Shown here in pieces: positions 1-8,330 of a stretch of DNA of 64,000 nucleotides (within the stretch, counting starts at the first letter, position 1; each line of letters starts with the position of its first letter). The translations under genes were made by a program, and so were the position numbers. The DNA is from Roseovarius sp. THAF27 (lineage in GTDB: Bacteria; Pseudomonadota; Alphaproteobacteria; Rhodobacterales; Rhodobacteraceae). The notes under the pieces are model-generated. The model was not told the origin of the DNA and did no database searches. It saw only the letters and a program-made list of their open reading frames with translations. Where the stretch lies: the NCBI RefSeq assembly GCF_009363655.1, contig NZ_CP045393.1, forward strand, positions 3,348,001-3,412,000. The letters are read 5' to 3'.

Positions 1-456
1 AAACCCCGCCCGCGACAGCCGCGCCGCGATCACCTCGGCACTTTCGCGCCCGCGTGCCGCCAGCCGGTCCGCCAGCACCGGCACCGGCGCCGTCAGGTGC
101 ACCACGGCAAAGCCGGGATACATCGCCTGCGCCTCGCGCAACACCGACCGCGACAGGTTCACCAGGCACAGGTGCCCCGCCGCCAGGTCCTCATTCACTG
201 CCACCGGCACGCCGTATCTCAACCCGTGCGCCCGCCAGTGCAAGGCGAACGCCCCGGACCGCACCCGCGCCGCGAACACGTCCTCGCCGACCGCCTCGAA
301 ATCCTCACCGCCCGCATCCGCGTCGCGCGTGATCACCCGCCGCACCAGCCGCACGCACGCGTGCCGCTCCGCCAGCACCTGCATCACGCTGTCCTTGCCC
401 ACGCCCGACGGCCCGACAACGCCAATGAGCCGCCCGCCATGGACCAGCGCGCACAT
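1..456 (-). CDS. phnN: Ribose 1,5-bisphosphate phosphokinase PhnN (C-terminus outside window)
   Basis: PhnN phosphorylates ribose 1,5-bisphosphate to PRPP, the last step that returns the sugar of the C-P lyase pathway to metabolism. The reading frame runs off the left edge, so the C-terminus is missing. The visible part has a P-loop GPSGVGKDS at residues 15-23 and the guanylate-kinase-like RRVITRDA segment near residue 45. The ATG at 456 shares one base with the phnL stop (TAATG), showing translational coupling at the end of the phn operon. The function is known for the family; identity is from motifs and position after phnL. Confidence 0.88.
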   Translation of the reverse strand, partial: MCALVHGGRLIGVVGPSGVGKDSVMQVLAERHACVRLVRRVITRDADAGGEDFEAVGEDVFAARVRSGAFALHWRAHGLRYGVPVAVNEDLAAGHLCLVNLSRSVLREAQAMYPGFAVVHLTAPVPVLADRLAARGRESAEVIAARLSRAGF

Positions 457-1136
457 TACGCCGCCTTCGGGGTAAAGACCGACACGTCGATTTCCCGGTC
501 GCAGACCCTTGCCCGCGCCGCCTCGTCATGGAAAATCCCCACGATGGCCGCGCCCCGCCCCTTGGCCTCCTCGATCAGGCGCAAGACCGTCTCGCGGTTA
601 TCCGCATCCAGACTCGCCGTCGGCTCGTCCAGCAACATCGCCGGATAGCCATGCGCGAACCCCCGCGCGATATTCACCCGCTGCTGCTCGCCCCCCGAAA
701 AGGTCGTCGGGCTCAACCCCCACAACCCCTCGGGGATGTTCAGCCGCCGCAACAGCTCCTCGGCCCGCGCCACGGCAACACCCTTCTCCACGCCCACGGC
801 AAGCAGCGGCTCGGCCACCACCTCGCGCGTCGGCACGCGCGGCACCACCCGCAAGAACTGGCTGACATAGCCCAGCGTCTCGCGCCTGAGCGCCAGGATC
901 TCTCGCGGGGCGGCGCGGGCCACATCCACGCCCGCCACCACGATCCGCCCCGAGGCGGCCAGGTAATTGCCGTAGATCATCCGCATCAGCGTCGACTTGC
1001 CCGCGCCCGAGGCCCCGGTCAGCGCCACGCATTCCCCCGCCCCGACGGACAGCGACGCCGCCGCCATCACCGGAATCACCGCGCCGCCTTGGTTGTGCAG
1101 CACGAAGTTCTTCGACACGTTCTCGATCTCGATCAT
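456..1136 (-). CDS. phnL: C-P lyase ABC-type protein PhnL
   Basis: 226-residue ABC ATPase-like protein of the methylphosphonate degradation complex. With PhnI, G and H it is associated with formation of the ribose triphosphate phosphonate. Walker A GASGAGKST is at residues 41-49, signature FSGGEQQR and Walker B MLLDEPTASLD follow. I chose MIEIENVSKNF as the start because it matches the usual PhnL N-terminus and length. An upstream in-frame start at 1223 would add a non-conserved 29-residue tail. It lies 43 bp after phnK and overlaps phnN by one base. Confidence 0.93.
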   Translation of the reverse strand: MIEIENVSKNFVLHNQGGAVIPVMAAASLSVGAGECVALTGASGAGKSTLMRMIYGNYLAASGRIVVAGVDVARAAPREILALRRETLGYVSQFLRVVPRVPTREVVAEPLLAVGVEKGVAVARAEELLRRLNIPEGLWGLSPTTFSGGEQQRVNIARGFAHGYPAMLLDEPTASLDADNRETVLRLIEEAKGRGAAIVGIFHDEAARARVCDREIDVSVFTPKAA

Positions 1137-1179
1137 GACCCGGCCTTTTTCCTGCCAAAAATACTCAAATCCCGCCGCC

Positions 1180-1950
1180 TCAAACCTGCAACACGCTGGA
1201 AACCAGCAACTGCGTATAGCCATGCTGCGGATCGTCCAGCACCTGGTCGGTCAGCCCGGTCTCGACGACATGCCCGTCCTTCATCACCATCAGCCGATCC
1301 GCCAGCAGACGCACCACCGCCAGGTCATGCGTCACGATGATCGCACTCAACCCCATCTCCCGCACCAGCCCGCGCAAAAGATCCAACAGCCGCGCCTGCA
1401 CGCTGACATCCAAGCCCCCCGTGGGCTCGTCCATGAACACCAGCCGCGGCCCGGTCACCAGGTTCCGCGCGATCTGCAAGCGCTGCTGCATCCCGCCTGA
1501 AAAGGCCGTGGGCCGGTCATCCACCCGGTCCTCGGCAATCTCCACCCGGCCCAGCCAATCCACCGCGCTGCTGCGGATCTCCCCGTAATGGCGCGCGCCC
1601 ACGGCCATCAGCCGCTCGCCCACATTGCCGCCCGCACTCACCCCCATGCGCAACCCGTCCCGCGCGTGCTGATGCACGAACGCCCAATCGGTGCGCCCCA
1701 GCATCCGCCGCTCCGGCTCCGACATTTTCAGCGTATCGCGCGGCCCGTCCACGGCCGTGTCGAAAATCACCTCGCCGGCATCAGGAGCCAGATGACCGGC
1801 GAGGCAGCCAAGAAGCGTGGATTTACCCGATCCACTCTCCCCGACGATCCCCATCACTTCGCCCGGAAAAAGATCGAAGGACACGTCCCGGCACCCCACC
1901 CGGGGGCCATAGAACTTCGCCACATCGCGCACCTGCAACAATGGAGTCAT
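1180..1950 (-). CDS. phnK: C-P lyase ABC-type protein PhnK
   Basis: 256-residue ABC protein that binds the PhnGHIJ core through PhnJ. Walker A GESGSGKST is at residues 37-45, signature FSGGMQQR and Walker B LVFMDEPTGGLD follow. The start MTPLLQVRDVAKFYG fits the family. The frame is open further upstream to 2139, but that extension reads through the intergenic hairpins and looks non-coding. The gene is separated from phnJ by 79 bp holding two hairpins, an unusual gap in an otherwise tightly packed operon, so its level may be set separately. Confidence 0.93.
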   Translation of the reverse strand: MTPLLQVRDVAKFYGPRVGCRDVSFDLFPGEVMGIVGESGSGKSTLLGCLAGHLAPDAGEVIFDTAVDGPRDTLKMSEPERRMLGRTDWAFVHQHARDGLRMGVSAGGNVGERLMAVGARHYGEIRSSAVDWLGRVEIAEDRVDDRPTAFSGGMQQRLQIARNLVTGPRLVFMDEPTGGLDVSVQARLLDLLRGLVREMGLSAIIVTHDLAVVRLLADRLMVMKDGHVVETGLTDQVLDDPQHGYTQLLVSSVLQV

Positions 1951-1970
1951 CACACCAGCCCTCCCGCACG

Positions 1971-2016
1971 CGGATTTTTCGAAAAATCCGCTCCAAAATT
2001 TTTCCATAAAATTTTG
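1971..2016. repeat. Double-hairpin element between phnJ and phnK
   Basis: A perfect 20-bp palindrome, CGGATTTTTCGAAAAATCCG (1971-1990), is followed by a second hairpin with arms CAAAATTT (1994-2001) and AAATTTTG (2009-2016). It lies within the phn transcript and could act as a processing site or partial terminator. A second element of the same two-hairpin design lies at 23146-23192. Confidence 0.7.
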
Positions 2017-2029
2017 CGCGCCTCGTGTC

Positions 2030-2899
2030 TCACGCCGCACCCTCCTCATAGGGCACGCCCTGCGCCCCCACATGCCCCGCGGCCCGGCGCCCCCGGCAGT
2101 AATCCGTGTCCGAACAGACGAACATTCGCCCGCCCGCATCGTCCACGATCACCTCGTCGAGGTAACTCTCGACGGCCCCACACAGGTCACATTCATGCTC
2201 CGCCTTGCTTGGCTCGAACGGATGATCCTCGAAATCGAGGCTCACCACCTCGCACCAGGGCGGCAGCGCATAGATCCGCTGTTCCCGCCCCGCACCGAAC
2301 AACTGAATGGCCGCCATCTCCATCTTCGGGTTGTCGAACTTCGGAATCGGTGACGGGTCCATCACGTAGCGCCCCTCCACCTTCACCGGATAGGCATAGG
2401 AGGTGGCGATCGCCCCGTGCTGGCTGATGTCCTCATAAAGCTTCACATGCATCAGCCCGTATTCTTCCAGGGCGTGCATCTTGCGCGTCTCGGTCTCGCG
2501 CGGCTCCAGAAACCGAAGCGGCTCGGGGATCGGCACCTGGTAGACCAGGATCTGGTCCTCGGTCAGCGGCTCTTCCGGTATCCGGTGCCGGGTCTGGATC
2601 AGCGTCGCGCGGCCGGTCTCCTCGGTCGTCTCCACACCCGCCGTGCGCTCGAAAAACTTGCGGATCGACACCGCGTTCGTGGTGTCGTCTGCGCCCTGGT
2701 CGATCACCTTCATCCGGTCCTCGGGCACCAGCGTGGCCGCACTCACCTGCACGCCGCCCGTGCCCCAGCCATAGGGCATCGGCATCTCGCGCGACGCGAA
2801 CGGCACCTGGTAGCCGGGAATGGCAAGCCCTTTCAGGATGGCCCGCCGGATCATCCGCTTGGTCTGCTCGTCCAGATAGGCGAAATTGTACTCGTTCAC
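2030..2899 (-). CDS. phnJ: Alpha-D-ribose 1-methylphosphonate 5-phosphate C-P lyase PhnJ
   Basis: Radical-SAM enzyme that breaks the carbon-phosphorus bond. The 289-residue protein starts MNEYNFAYLDEQTKRMIRRA, a diagnostic PhnJ N-terminus. Four cysteines C237, C240, C262 and C268 have the same spacing (3, 22, 6) as the essential set of Escherichia coli PhnJ, and the region reads HECDLCG then CSDTDYC. The start overlaps the stop of the HAD gene by 4 bp. Length and motifs are normal, so the pathway should be functional. Confidence 0.97.
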   Translation of the reverse strand: MNEYNFAYLDEQTKRMIRRAILKGLAIPGYQVPFASREMPMPYGWGTGGVQVSAATLVPEDRMKVIDQGADDTTNAVSIRKFFERTAGVETTEETGRATLIQTRHRIPEEPLTEDQILVYQVPIPEPLRFLEPRETETRKMHALEEYGLMHVKLYEDISQHGAIATSYAYPVKVEGRYVMDPSPIPKFDNPKMEMAAIQLFGAGREQRIYALPPWCEVVSLDFEDHPFEPSKAEHECDLCGAVESYLDEVIVDDAGGRMFVCSDTDYCRGRRAAGHVGAQGVPYEEGAA

Positions 2900-3486
2900 A
2901 GCAGCCCCCGCTCCGTCAGGTCCCGGCGCAGCGCGTCGGGAGAGGTGAAATGATGCGCCTGCCAGCCCGCCTTGCCCGCACCGTCCGCATTCGCGTCACT
3001 GTCGTCGACCAACAGGCAGTCGCTCGGGCTCAGCTTGTTGCGCCGGCACAAGAGGTCATAGATCTCGCGCTCCGGCTTGACCGTGCCTTCACGCCCCGAC
3101 ACGACCACGTCCTCAAACGCCTCGCCCAACTGCGGATGCACCCTCAGGGCCACGGGCCAGGTATCGGCGGCAAAATTCGTCAGGCCATAGATCCCGTGCC
3201 CCTTGCTGCGCAGCCGCTCCATCAGCGACCACGTCTCACAGATCTTGTCCTGAATGGTCAGGTGGAACCGCTCGAAATACCCGTCCATCAACGCCACATG
3301 GGCCTCCGGCACCGCCGCCACGGCCTCTTTGCGGCTGCGCCCGCGATCCTGCTCCAGGTTCCAGGCATAGAAATCCGCATCCATCAGGAACGCGTCGATT
3401 TCCGCATCGCTGTCAAACGCATGCCGAAACGCCGCATGCGGATCCCACGCGATCAACACGTTGCCGATATCGAAGACGATATTCAC
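2896..3486 (-). CDS. HAD-superfamily hydrolase inside the phn operon
   Basis: 196-residue haloacid dehalogenase-type hydrolase. Motif I is FDIGNVLIAWDP at the N-terminus, motif II is YGLTNF, a motif III lysine lies in GTVKPEREIY, and motif IV is LLVDDSDANADGA. A helical cap sits between motifs I and II. It overlaps phnJ and fosX by 4 bp each, so it is co-translated with C-P lyase. HAD proteins of this type dephosphorylate small phosphoesters or act as dehalogenases. Removal of phosphate from a pathway intermediate is an inference; the substrate cannot be read from sequence. Confidence 0.8.
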   Translation of the reverse strand: MNIVFDIGNVLIAWDPHAAFRHAFDSDAEIDAFLMDADFYAWNLEQDRGRSRKEAVAAVPEAHVALMDGYFERFHLTIQDKICETWSLMERLRSKGHGIYGLTNFAADTWPVALRVHPQLGEAFEDVVVSGREGTVKPEREIYDLLCRRNKLSPSDCLLVDDSDANADGAGKAGWQAHHFTSPDALRRDLTERGLL

Positions 3487-3902
3487 GCCACGCCCTCGCG
3501 TCCGCGCGCATACCGCCCCAGCCGTTCCTCCAGCGTGCCGGTGTGCAACTCCAGCAAATGCCCATCCGGCGAATGAAAATACACCGACCGCCCCTCTCCC
3601 TCGACCCGGGACCGGGGTGGGCGCATCTCCAGCCCCAGCGCCTCGATCCGCGCCACGCGCGCCTCGAAACCGGCCTCGTCCACCTTGAACGCGACGTGAT
3701 TATAGGTCCGCTCCGCCAGCGCCGCGCCTTTCATGATCGCCACCCAAACGTCGCCCACCATGAAAAACCGCTCCTCGGATAGTGAAAACTGCTCGGACCC
3801 GCTGGCATAGACACAGCGCGCCTCCAGCACCTCTTCCAGAACGCGCTGCATCCGGTCCAGGTCGGCGCAGACGAAGGTGATATGCGACAGCCCGGCGCTC
3901 AT
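3483..3902 (-). CDS. fosX: FosX-type fosfomycin hydrolase (VOC fold)
   Basis: 139-residue vicinal-oxygen-chelate protein strongly resembling FosX, the Mn(II)-dependent enzyme that opens the fosfomycin epoxide with water. Metal ligands H7, H69 and E118 and the general base E44 are at the same residue numbers as in Listeria FosX, and the ERTYNH and VEGEGRS segments are kept. It overlaps phnI and the HAD gene by 4 bp each. A FosX homologue within a phosphonate operon has been described in Mesorhizobium loti, with weak resistance activity. Here it may prepare fosfomycin or another epoxyphosphonate for C-P cleavage, or give resistance. Confidence 0.85.
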   Translation of the reverse strand: MSAGLSHITFVCADLDRMQRVLEEVLEARCVYASGSEQFSLSEERFFMVGDVWVAIMKGAALAERTYNHVAFKVDEAGFEARVARIEALGLEMRPPRSRVEGEGRSVYFHSPDGHLLELHTGTLEERLGRYARGREGVA

Positions 3903-4987
3903 TCCGCCGCCTCGCGCGCCGGCTGGCCGTCCGCCGCGCGCCGCAGTTTCCGCACCAGTTCCAGCTCGCTCTGGAAATCCACGTAATGCGGCAGCTTGAT
4001 ATGCTCCAGGAACCCGGTCGCCTGGATGTTATCGGCATGCATCAGCACGAATTCCTCGTCCTGTGCCGGCGCGCCCTGGTCGTCCTCGCCCAGCTCCTTC
4101 CAGCGCAGCGCCCGGTCCACCAGCGCCATGGAAATCGCCTTGCGCTCGGTCTGCCCAAAGACCAGCCCATAGCCCCGCGTGAACTGCGGCGGCTCGGTCT
4201 TGGATCCCTTGAACTGGTTCACCGTCTCGCATTCCGTCAGGGTGATCTCGCCGATATCAATGGCAAAGCCCAGCTCGGGGATGTCCATCTCGACTTCCAC
4301 CGTGCCGATGCGCAGCTCGCCCACGAAGGCGTGGTTGCGCGCGTATCCCCGCTGCGTCGAATAGGCCATGCCCAGCACGAACCCCTCGTCGCCGCGCGTC
4401 AGCGATTGCAGCCGCAGCGCCCGGCCCGCCGGCAACTCCATCGGCTCGCGTGTCAGGTCGGGCGGCGTGGCGTGACTCTCATCCTCGGTCTGGATCAGCC
4501 CCTCGCGGTTCAGAAACCCGGTGATATGCGGCACCGGCCCGTCCTCGGCCTCGCCCTCCGGCGCCTCCGGCACCGCGCCCTCGGCGGCCAGTTTGAAATC
4601 CAGCAGGCGGTGCGTGTAATCGAAGGTCGGGCCCAGAACCTGCCCCCCCGGTGCATCCTTGAACGTGGCCGAGATCCGGCGGTCACACATCATCTCGCCC
4701 GTTTCCACCGGCGCGGACGCGCCGAACCGTGGCAGCGTCGTGCGATAGGCCCGAATGAGGAAAATCGCCTCGATCAGGTCCCCCCGCGCCTGCTTGATCG
4801 CCAGCGCGGCGAGGTCCGGATCGTAGAGCGAGCCTTCCGCCATGACCCGGTTCACGGCCAGGCTCAACTGCTCACGGATCTGCGCCACCGACAGCTCCGC
4901 CACGGACGTGTCGCCGCGCCGCTCCTCGGCAAGCCACGCATGGGCATTTTCAATCGCCCGCTCGCCGCCCTTCACCGCAACATACAT
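3899..4987 (-). CDS. phnI: C-P lyase core subunit PhnI (nucleosidase)
   Basis: 362-residue PhnI, the purine-nucleotide nucleosidase of the C-P lyase core that attaches phosphonate to ribose with PhnG, H and L. The N-terminus MYVAVKGGERAIENAHAWLAEER and the internal stretch QIREQLSLAVNRVMAEGSLYDPDLAALAIKQARGD are characteristic. Length is normal. It follows phnH by 3 bp and overlaps fosX by 4 bp. Confidence 0.96.
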   Translation of the reverse strand: MYVAVKGGERAIENAHAWLAEERRGDTSVAELSVAQIREQLSLAVNRVMAEGSLYDPDLAALAIKQARGDLIEAIFLIRAYRTTLPRFGASAPVETGEMMCDRRISATFKDAPGGQVLGPTFDYTHRLLDFKLAAEGAVPEAPEGEAEDGPVPHITGFLNREGLIQTEDESHATPPDLTREPMELPAGRALRLQSLTRGDEGFVLGMAYSTQRGYARNHAFVGELRIGTVEVEMDIPELGFAIDIGEITLTECETVNQFKGSKTEPPQFTRGYGLVFGQTERKAISMALVDRALRWKELGEDDQGAPAQDEEFVLMHADNIQATGFLEHIKLPHYVDFQSELELVRKLRRAADGQPAREAAE

Positions 4988-4990
4988 GGC

Positions 4991-5560
4991 TCAGCCCTCC
5001 ACTTGCGTGGTGCGCGGCAATGCCGCCACGCGGTCGCCACAGGTGAAAAAGAAATCCAGCCCCAGCGGAAATGCCGACGCATTGCGCTGGAACGCCGCCA
5101 CCTCCGGCAGGCTCAACCGCGCCGTCTCCCTGATGCCCGGCCCACTCAACACCGCCCCGTCGGCCACCAGTTCCGGCACCTCGACGATCAGAGTCGTCGA
5201 CCGGTCCGGGTACTCCGGCGTGCCCACCGGATAGGCCTCCAGCGGCCGCAATGCCTCCCACGACCCAAGCGCGAACATCGCCGCTTCCGGCCCGGCAAAC
5301 GGCGCGCCGGTGTGGAACGTGATCCACTCCCGCACGGCCGGCGCATCGTGATCGCCTGCCAGGTACACAGGCGTCTCCGCATCGCACAGCGTCAACACCA
5401 GCACCCCCGCCGCCACCGACAGCGGCGCAGGCGGCACCGCCCCGGCCAGGTCCTCGATCCGCCCGGGCCGCGCCATCGCGTTCATCGCCCCGCGAAAGGC
5501 CCTCGCCGCGTCCACCGGCGCATCCCCGAACCCGCCTGTCAGTGCCTCAGTGTGCATCAA
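4991..5560 (-). CDS. phnH: C-P lyase core subunit PhnH
   Basis: 189-residue PhnH, a core subunit without known active site that holds the PhnG2H2I2J2 complex together. FRGAMNAMARPGRIEDL near the N-terminus and the FPLGLDFFFTCGDRVAALPRTT ending are typical. The start overlaps the phnG stop by 4 bp. An ATG pair (MM) makes the start uncertain by one codon. Confidence 0.95.
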   Translation of the reverse strand: MMHTEALTGGFGDAPVDAARAFRGAMNAMARPGRIEDLAGAVPPAPLSVAAGVLVLTLCDAETPVYLAGDHDAPAVREWITFHTGAPFAGPEAAMFALGSWEALRPLEAYPVGTPEYPDRSTTLIVEVPELVADGAVLSGPGIRETARLSLPEVAAFQRNASAFPLGLDFFFTCGDRVAALPRTTQVEG

Positions 5561-6000
5561 TCCTCTCCCCGCTGCATCGTGAAGAACTCCACCCTCGTTG
5601 CCGCCGCCTTGGCCCGCCGCTTCGCCTTCGCCGCCGCCAGCGCCTCGGTCAAAGGCGTCACGACGCCCGCGCGCACCCGGTCGGCCTCATCGGTCTGCAT
5701 CAGCGCATCGATCAGCGCGGCGGTCTTGGCATGGGTCTTGTCGCGCCCCTGCACGTATCCATGCCCAACGGCCCCACAGCCCAGCCGCAACGAACAGCGC
5801 GTCACCGTCATTTCACCGAGGTTGAACGGCGCGCCCGTGGCCCCGGTGCGCCCCCGCACCATCACCGCGCCCACCTCCGGCGCGCGCAGCATCTCGTGCG
5901 CGGGGGCCAGCCCCAGCCCGCCCCACAGCCGCGCCAGATCGGCGGCGGGGGCCTTGGCCAGCGTGCTCATCCACGCCTGTCTCTCGATAGTTTCGGTCAT
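5557..6000 (-). CDS. phnG: C-P lyase core subunit PhnG, first gene of the phn operon
   Basis: 147-residue PhnG. The segment GEMTVTRCSLRLGCGAVGHGYVQGRDKTHAKTAALIDALMQ is the family signature. It is the first gene of the minus-strand phnGHI-fosX-HAD-phnJKLN operon and starts 102 bp from divergent phnF, so the shared gap carries its promoter and the PhnF operator candidate. Confidence 0.95.
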   Translation of the reverse strand: MTETIERQAWMSTLAKAPAADLARLWGGLGLAPAHEMLRAPEVGAVMVRGRTGATGAPFNLGEMTVTRCSLRLGCGAVGHGYVQGRDKTHAKTAALIDALMQTDEADRVRAGVVTPLTEALAAAKAKRRAKAAATRVEFFTMQRGED

Positions 6001-6045
6001 CTAGACACCTTGCGAAGTTGTCTATGTTACTATACAACTAGACAA
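6001..6045. promoter_or_regulatory. Candidate PhnF operator between phnG and phnF
   Basis: Inverted half-sites TTGTCTA (6018-6024) and TAGACAA (6039-6045) face each other in the divergent gap, and a third related half-site CTAGACA starts at 6001, next to the phnG start codon. GntR/HutC-family regulators such as PhnF bind GTCTAGAC-like palindromes, so autoregulation of phnF and repression of phnG are likely. The region is A+T-rich compared with its surroundings, as expected for promoters. Confidence 0.6.
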
Positions 6046-6102
6046 ATCTATAGCGCATCGCATCCGAGTCGCCAAGCCCCCGCCCCGTGAAGGTTTCATG
6101 AC

Positions 6103-6876
6103 ATGCCGCCCAGAACCGCGCCACGTACCGCCACACGCACCCCGGTCTGGAAATCCATCCGTGACACGCTCACCGACGACATCGCGGCGGGCCGCTACGC
6201 CCCCGGCGACAAGCTGCCGACCGAGGCGGAACTGGCCCGCCGCTTCGGCGTCAACCGCCACACCGTGCGTCGCGCGCTGGCGGACATGGCCGAGGCCGGA
6301 ACCGTCTTTCCCCGCCGCGGCGCGGGTGTCTTCGTGGCGCAGAAACCCACCGACTATCCCCTGGGGACGCGCGTGCGGTTCCAGACCAACCTCCGCGCCG
6401 CCGGGCGGCTGCCATCCCGCCGCGCCCACCTGATCGAGACCCGCGCAGCCGACGCGACCGAGGCCGAGGCACTGGCCCTCGCCCCCGGCGACCTCGTGCA
6501 CTCCTACGACGGGCTGTCGCTGGCCGACGACCAGCCGCTGGCGCTCTTCCGCTCGGTCTTTCCGGCCGCCCGCCTGCCCGGCCTGCCCGACGCCCTGCGC
6601 CGGCACAATTCCATCACCGACAGCCTGCGCGCCATCGGCATCCCGGACTACACCCGCGCCTGGACCCGCGTGGCCGCCCGTCTGGCCAGCCCCACCCAGG
6701 CCGGCCACCTGCACATCCGCGAAGGCGCGCCGGTCCTGCGCACCGTCTCGCTCAACGTCGACCCGGAGGGCCAGCCGCTGGAATACGGCCGCACCTGGTT
6801 CTCGGGCGACCAGGTCACGCTGACCTTGGGCGACGTGCTGCCCGAAAATGAACCGGAAAAAGACACGCAGAATTAA
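6103..6876 (+). CDS. phnF: GntR/HutC-family phosphonate regulator PhnF
   Basis: 257-residue transcription factor. A winged helix-turn-helix occupies about residues 15-80 (PGDKLPTEAELARRFGVNRHTVRRALADMAEAG) and a UTRA ligand-binding domain about 90-248. It is divergent from phnG and followed after 64 bp by phnM, the usual setting for PhnF. It probably represses the phn operon until a phosphonate or phosphate-related ligand binds. An ATG 5 bp upstream is in another frame. The 6103 start gives the full HTH. Confidence 0.9.
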   Translation: MPPRTAPRTATRTPVWKSIRDTLTDDIAAGRYAPGDKLPTEAELARRFGVNRHTVRRALADMAEAGTVFPRRGAGVFVAQKPTDYPLGTRVRFQTNLRAAGRLPSRRAHLIETRAADATEAEALALAPGDLVHSYDGLSLADDQPLALFRSVFPAARLPGLPDALRRHNSITDSLRAIGIPDYTRAWTRVAARLASPTQAGHLHIREGAPVLRTVSLNVDPEGQPLEYGRTWFSGDQVTLTLGDVLPENEPEKDTQN

Positions 6877-6940
6877 CGCTTTGTCACTCCGACGATACAA
6901 ACCCACGCTACCTTAGCGAGAAACGAGCGAGAGCAGTACG

Positions 6941-8122
6941 ATGGCCCCGAAACCCTGTGACATGCGCCTGACGGGCGCGCGCGTCCTGCGCGACGGCGAG
7001 CTGCAACGCCGCTCGGTCGTCGTCCGGCAGGGCGTGATCGGCAAGGGCCCCCTGCCCGCAGTCGACCTTACCGGCTATCTCGTCCTGCCCGGCATCATCG
7101 ACCTGCACGGCGATGCGTTCGAGCGCCACATCGCGCCCCGCCCCTCCGCGCCCTTCCCGCTGGCCGACGCCCTCGCCGCCACCGACCGCGACGCCGCCTC
7201 CAACGGCATCACCACCGCGTGGCTGGCCCAAAGCTGGTCCTGGGAAGGCGGCCGCCGCGCCCCCGACCAGGCCGAGGCACTGGCCACGGCGCTCGCCACC
7301 GCCCGCCCCCGGCTGCTGACCGACCTGCGCCTCCAGATCCGCTGCGAGACGCATCTCACCGATTCCGCCGACCGCCTGCTGGCCCTGGTCGATGCGCATG
7401 ACATCGACTACGTCGTCTTCAACAACCACCTCGACGACGCGCTCGACGCCGCCCGGGCCCGGCCCGTCACGCTTGCCCGCTGGGCCGAAGAGGCCCACCG
7501 CACGCCGCAAGAACACCTTGCCGCCCTGCGTGCCGCCAAGAAGAACGCCACCTTCGTGCCCCGCTTCCTCTGCCGCCTGGCCGAAGGCTTCGACCGCCGC
7601 GGTGTGCTCTACGGCAGCCATGACGACCCCGACGCCGAAACCCGCGAGACCTATTCCATGATCGGCGCCAAGATCTGCGAATTCCCCGTCACCCGCGCCG
7701 CCGCGCGGCTGGCCACCGCCGTAGGCGACCCGGTGCTGATGGGCGCGCCCAACGTGGTGCGCGGCGGCTCGCAGGCCGGCAATGCCGCCGCCGAGGACCT
7801 GATCGAGGCCGGCCATTGCGACGCGCTCGTCTCCGACTACCACTACCCATCTCTGGCCCGCGCGGCCTTTGCGCTCGTGGACAAGGGCCTGCGCACCCTG
7901 CCCTCCGCCTGGGCGCTGATCAGCAGCACCCCCGCGCGCATCATGCGCCTGCCCGACCGCGGCGTGATCGACTATGGCCGCCGCGCCGACCTCGTGGTGG
8001 TCAACGAAGCCACCCGCCAGATCGAGGCCACGATCTGCGCCGGCCGCATCACCCACCTGACGGGCGAGGCCGCCACCCGCTTCTTCGGCGCGGGCACCGA
8101 GCTTGCAATGGCCGCCGAATAG
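6941..8122 (+). CDS. phnM: Alpha-D-ribose 1-methylphosphonate 5-triphosphate diphosphatase PhnM
   Basis: 393-residue amidohydrolase-fold enzyme that removes pyrophosphate from ribose methylphosphonate triphosphate, giving the PhnJ substrate. The metal-binding motif LHGDAFERH lies near residue 57, with LMGAPNVVRGGSQAGN and VSDYHYPS further on, all hallmarks of PhnM. Length is normal. It is separated from the other catalytic genes and cotranscribed with phnF. Confidence 0.96.
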   Translation: MAPKPCDMRLTGARVLRDGELQRRSVVVRQGVIGKGPLPAVDLTGYLVLPGIIDLHGDAFERHIAPRPSAPFPLADALAATDRDAASNGITTAWLAQSWSWEGGRRAPDQAEALATALATARPRLLTDLRLQIRCETHLTDSADRLLALVDAHDIDYVVFNNHLDDALDAARARPVTLARWAEEAHRTPQEHLAALRAAKKNATFVPRFLCRLAEGFDRRGVLYGSHDDPDAETRETYSMIGAKICEFPVTRAAARLATAVGDPVLMGAPNVVRGGSQAGNAAAEDLIEAGHCDALVSDYHYPSLARAAFALVDKGLRTLPSAWALISSTPARIMRLPDRGVIDYGRRADLVVVNEATRQIEATICAGRITHLTGEAATRFFGAGTELAMAAE

Positions 8123-8231
8123 GCTGTTACCCAGATTTTATCCTGCCGACACATCCCTGTTGCACGACTCGGCCATACAGGCGGCGTTCACTTGTCCCTG
8201 AACATGCCAAGCTTATTTTCATGACCAATCC

Positions 8232-8251
8232 GGGCGGCCTTCGGGCCGCCC
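8232..8251 (+). terminator. UUCG-capped GC hairpin downstream of phnM
   Basis: Eight-base-pair stem GGGCGGCC/GGCCGCCC closed by a TTCG tetraloop, 110 bp after the phnM stop. There is no long T-run, so it is a terminator-like stabilising hairpin rather than a canonical intrinsic terminator. Confidence 0.5.
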
Positions 8252-8330
8252 AATTTGGGTCGGGACACCCCGCGCCGTCCCGTGAACGTCATCCTCGGGC
8301 GCGACCCGAGCATCACACGCGCCACGCTCC

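Noticed and set aside
3986..6004. 672-codon plus-strand frame across phnI, phnH and phnG
   Set aside because: Arg/His-rich antisense shadow of the core C-P lyase genes.
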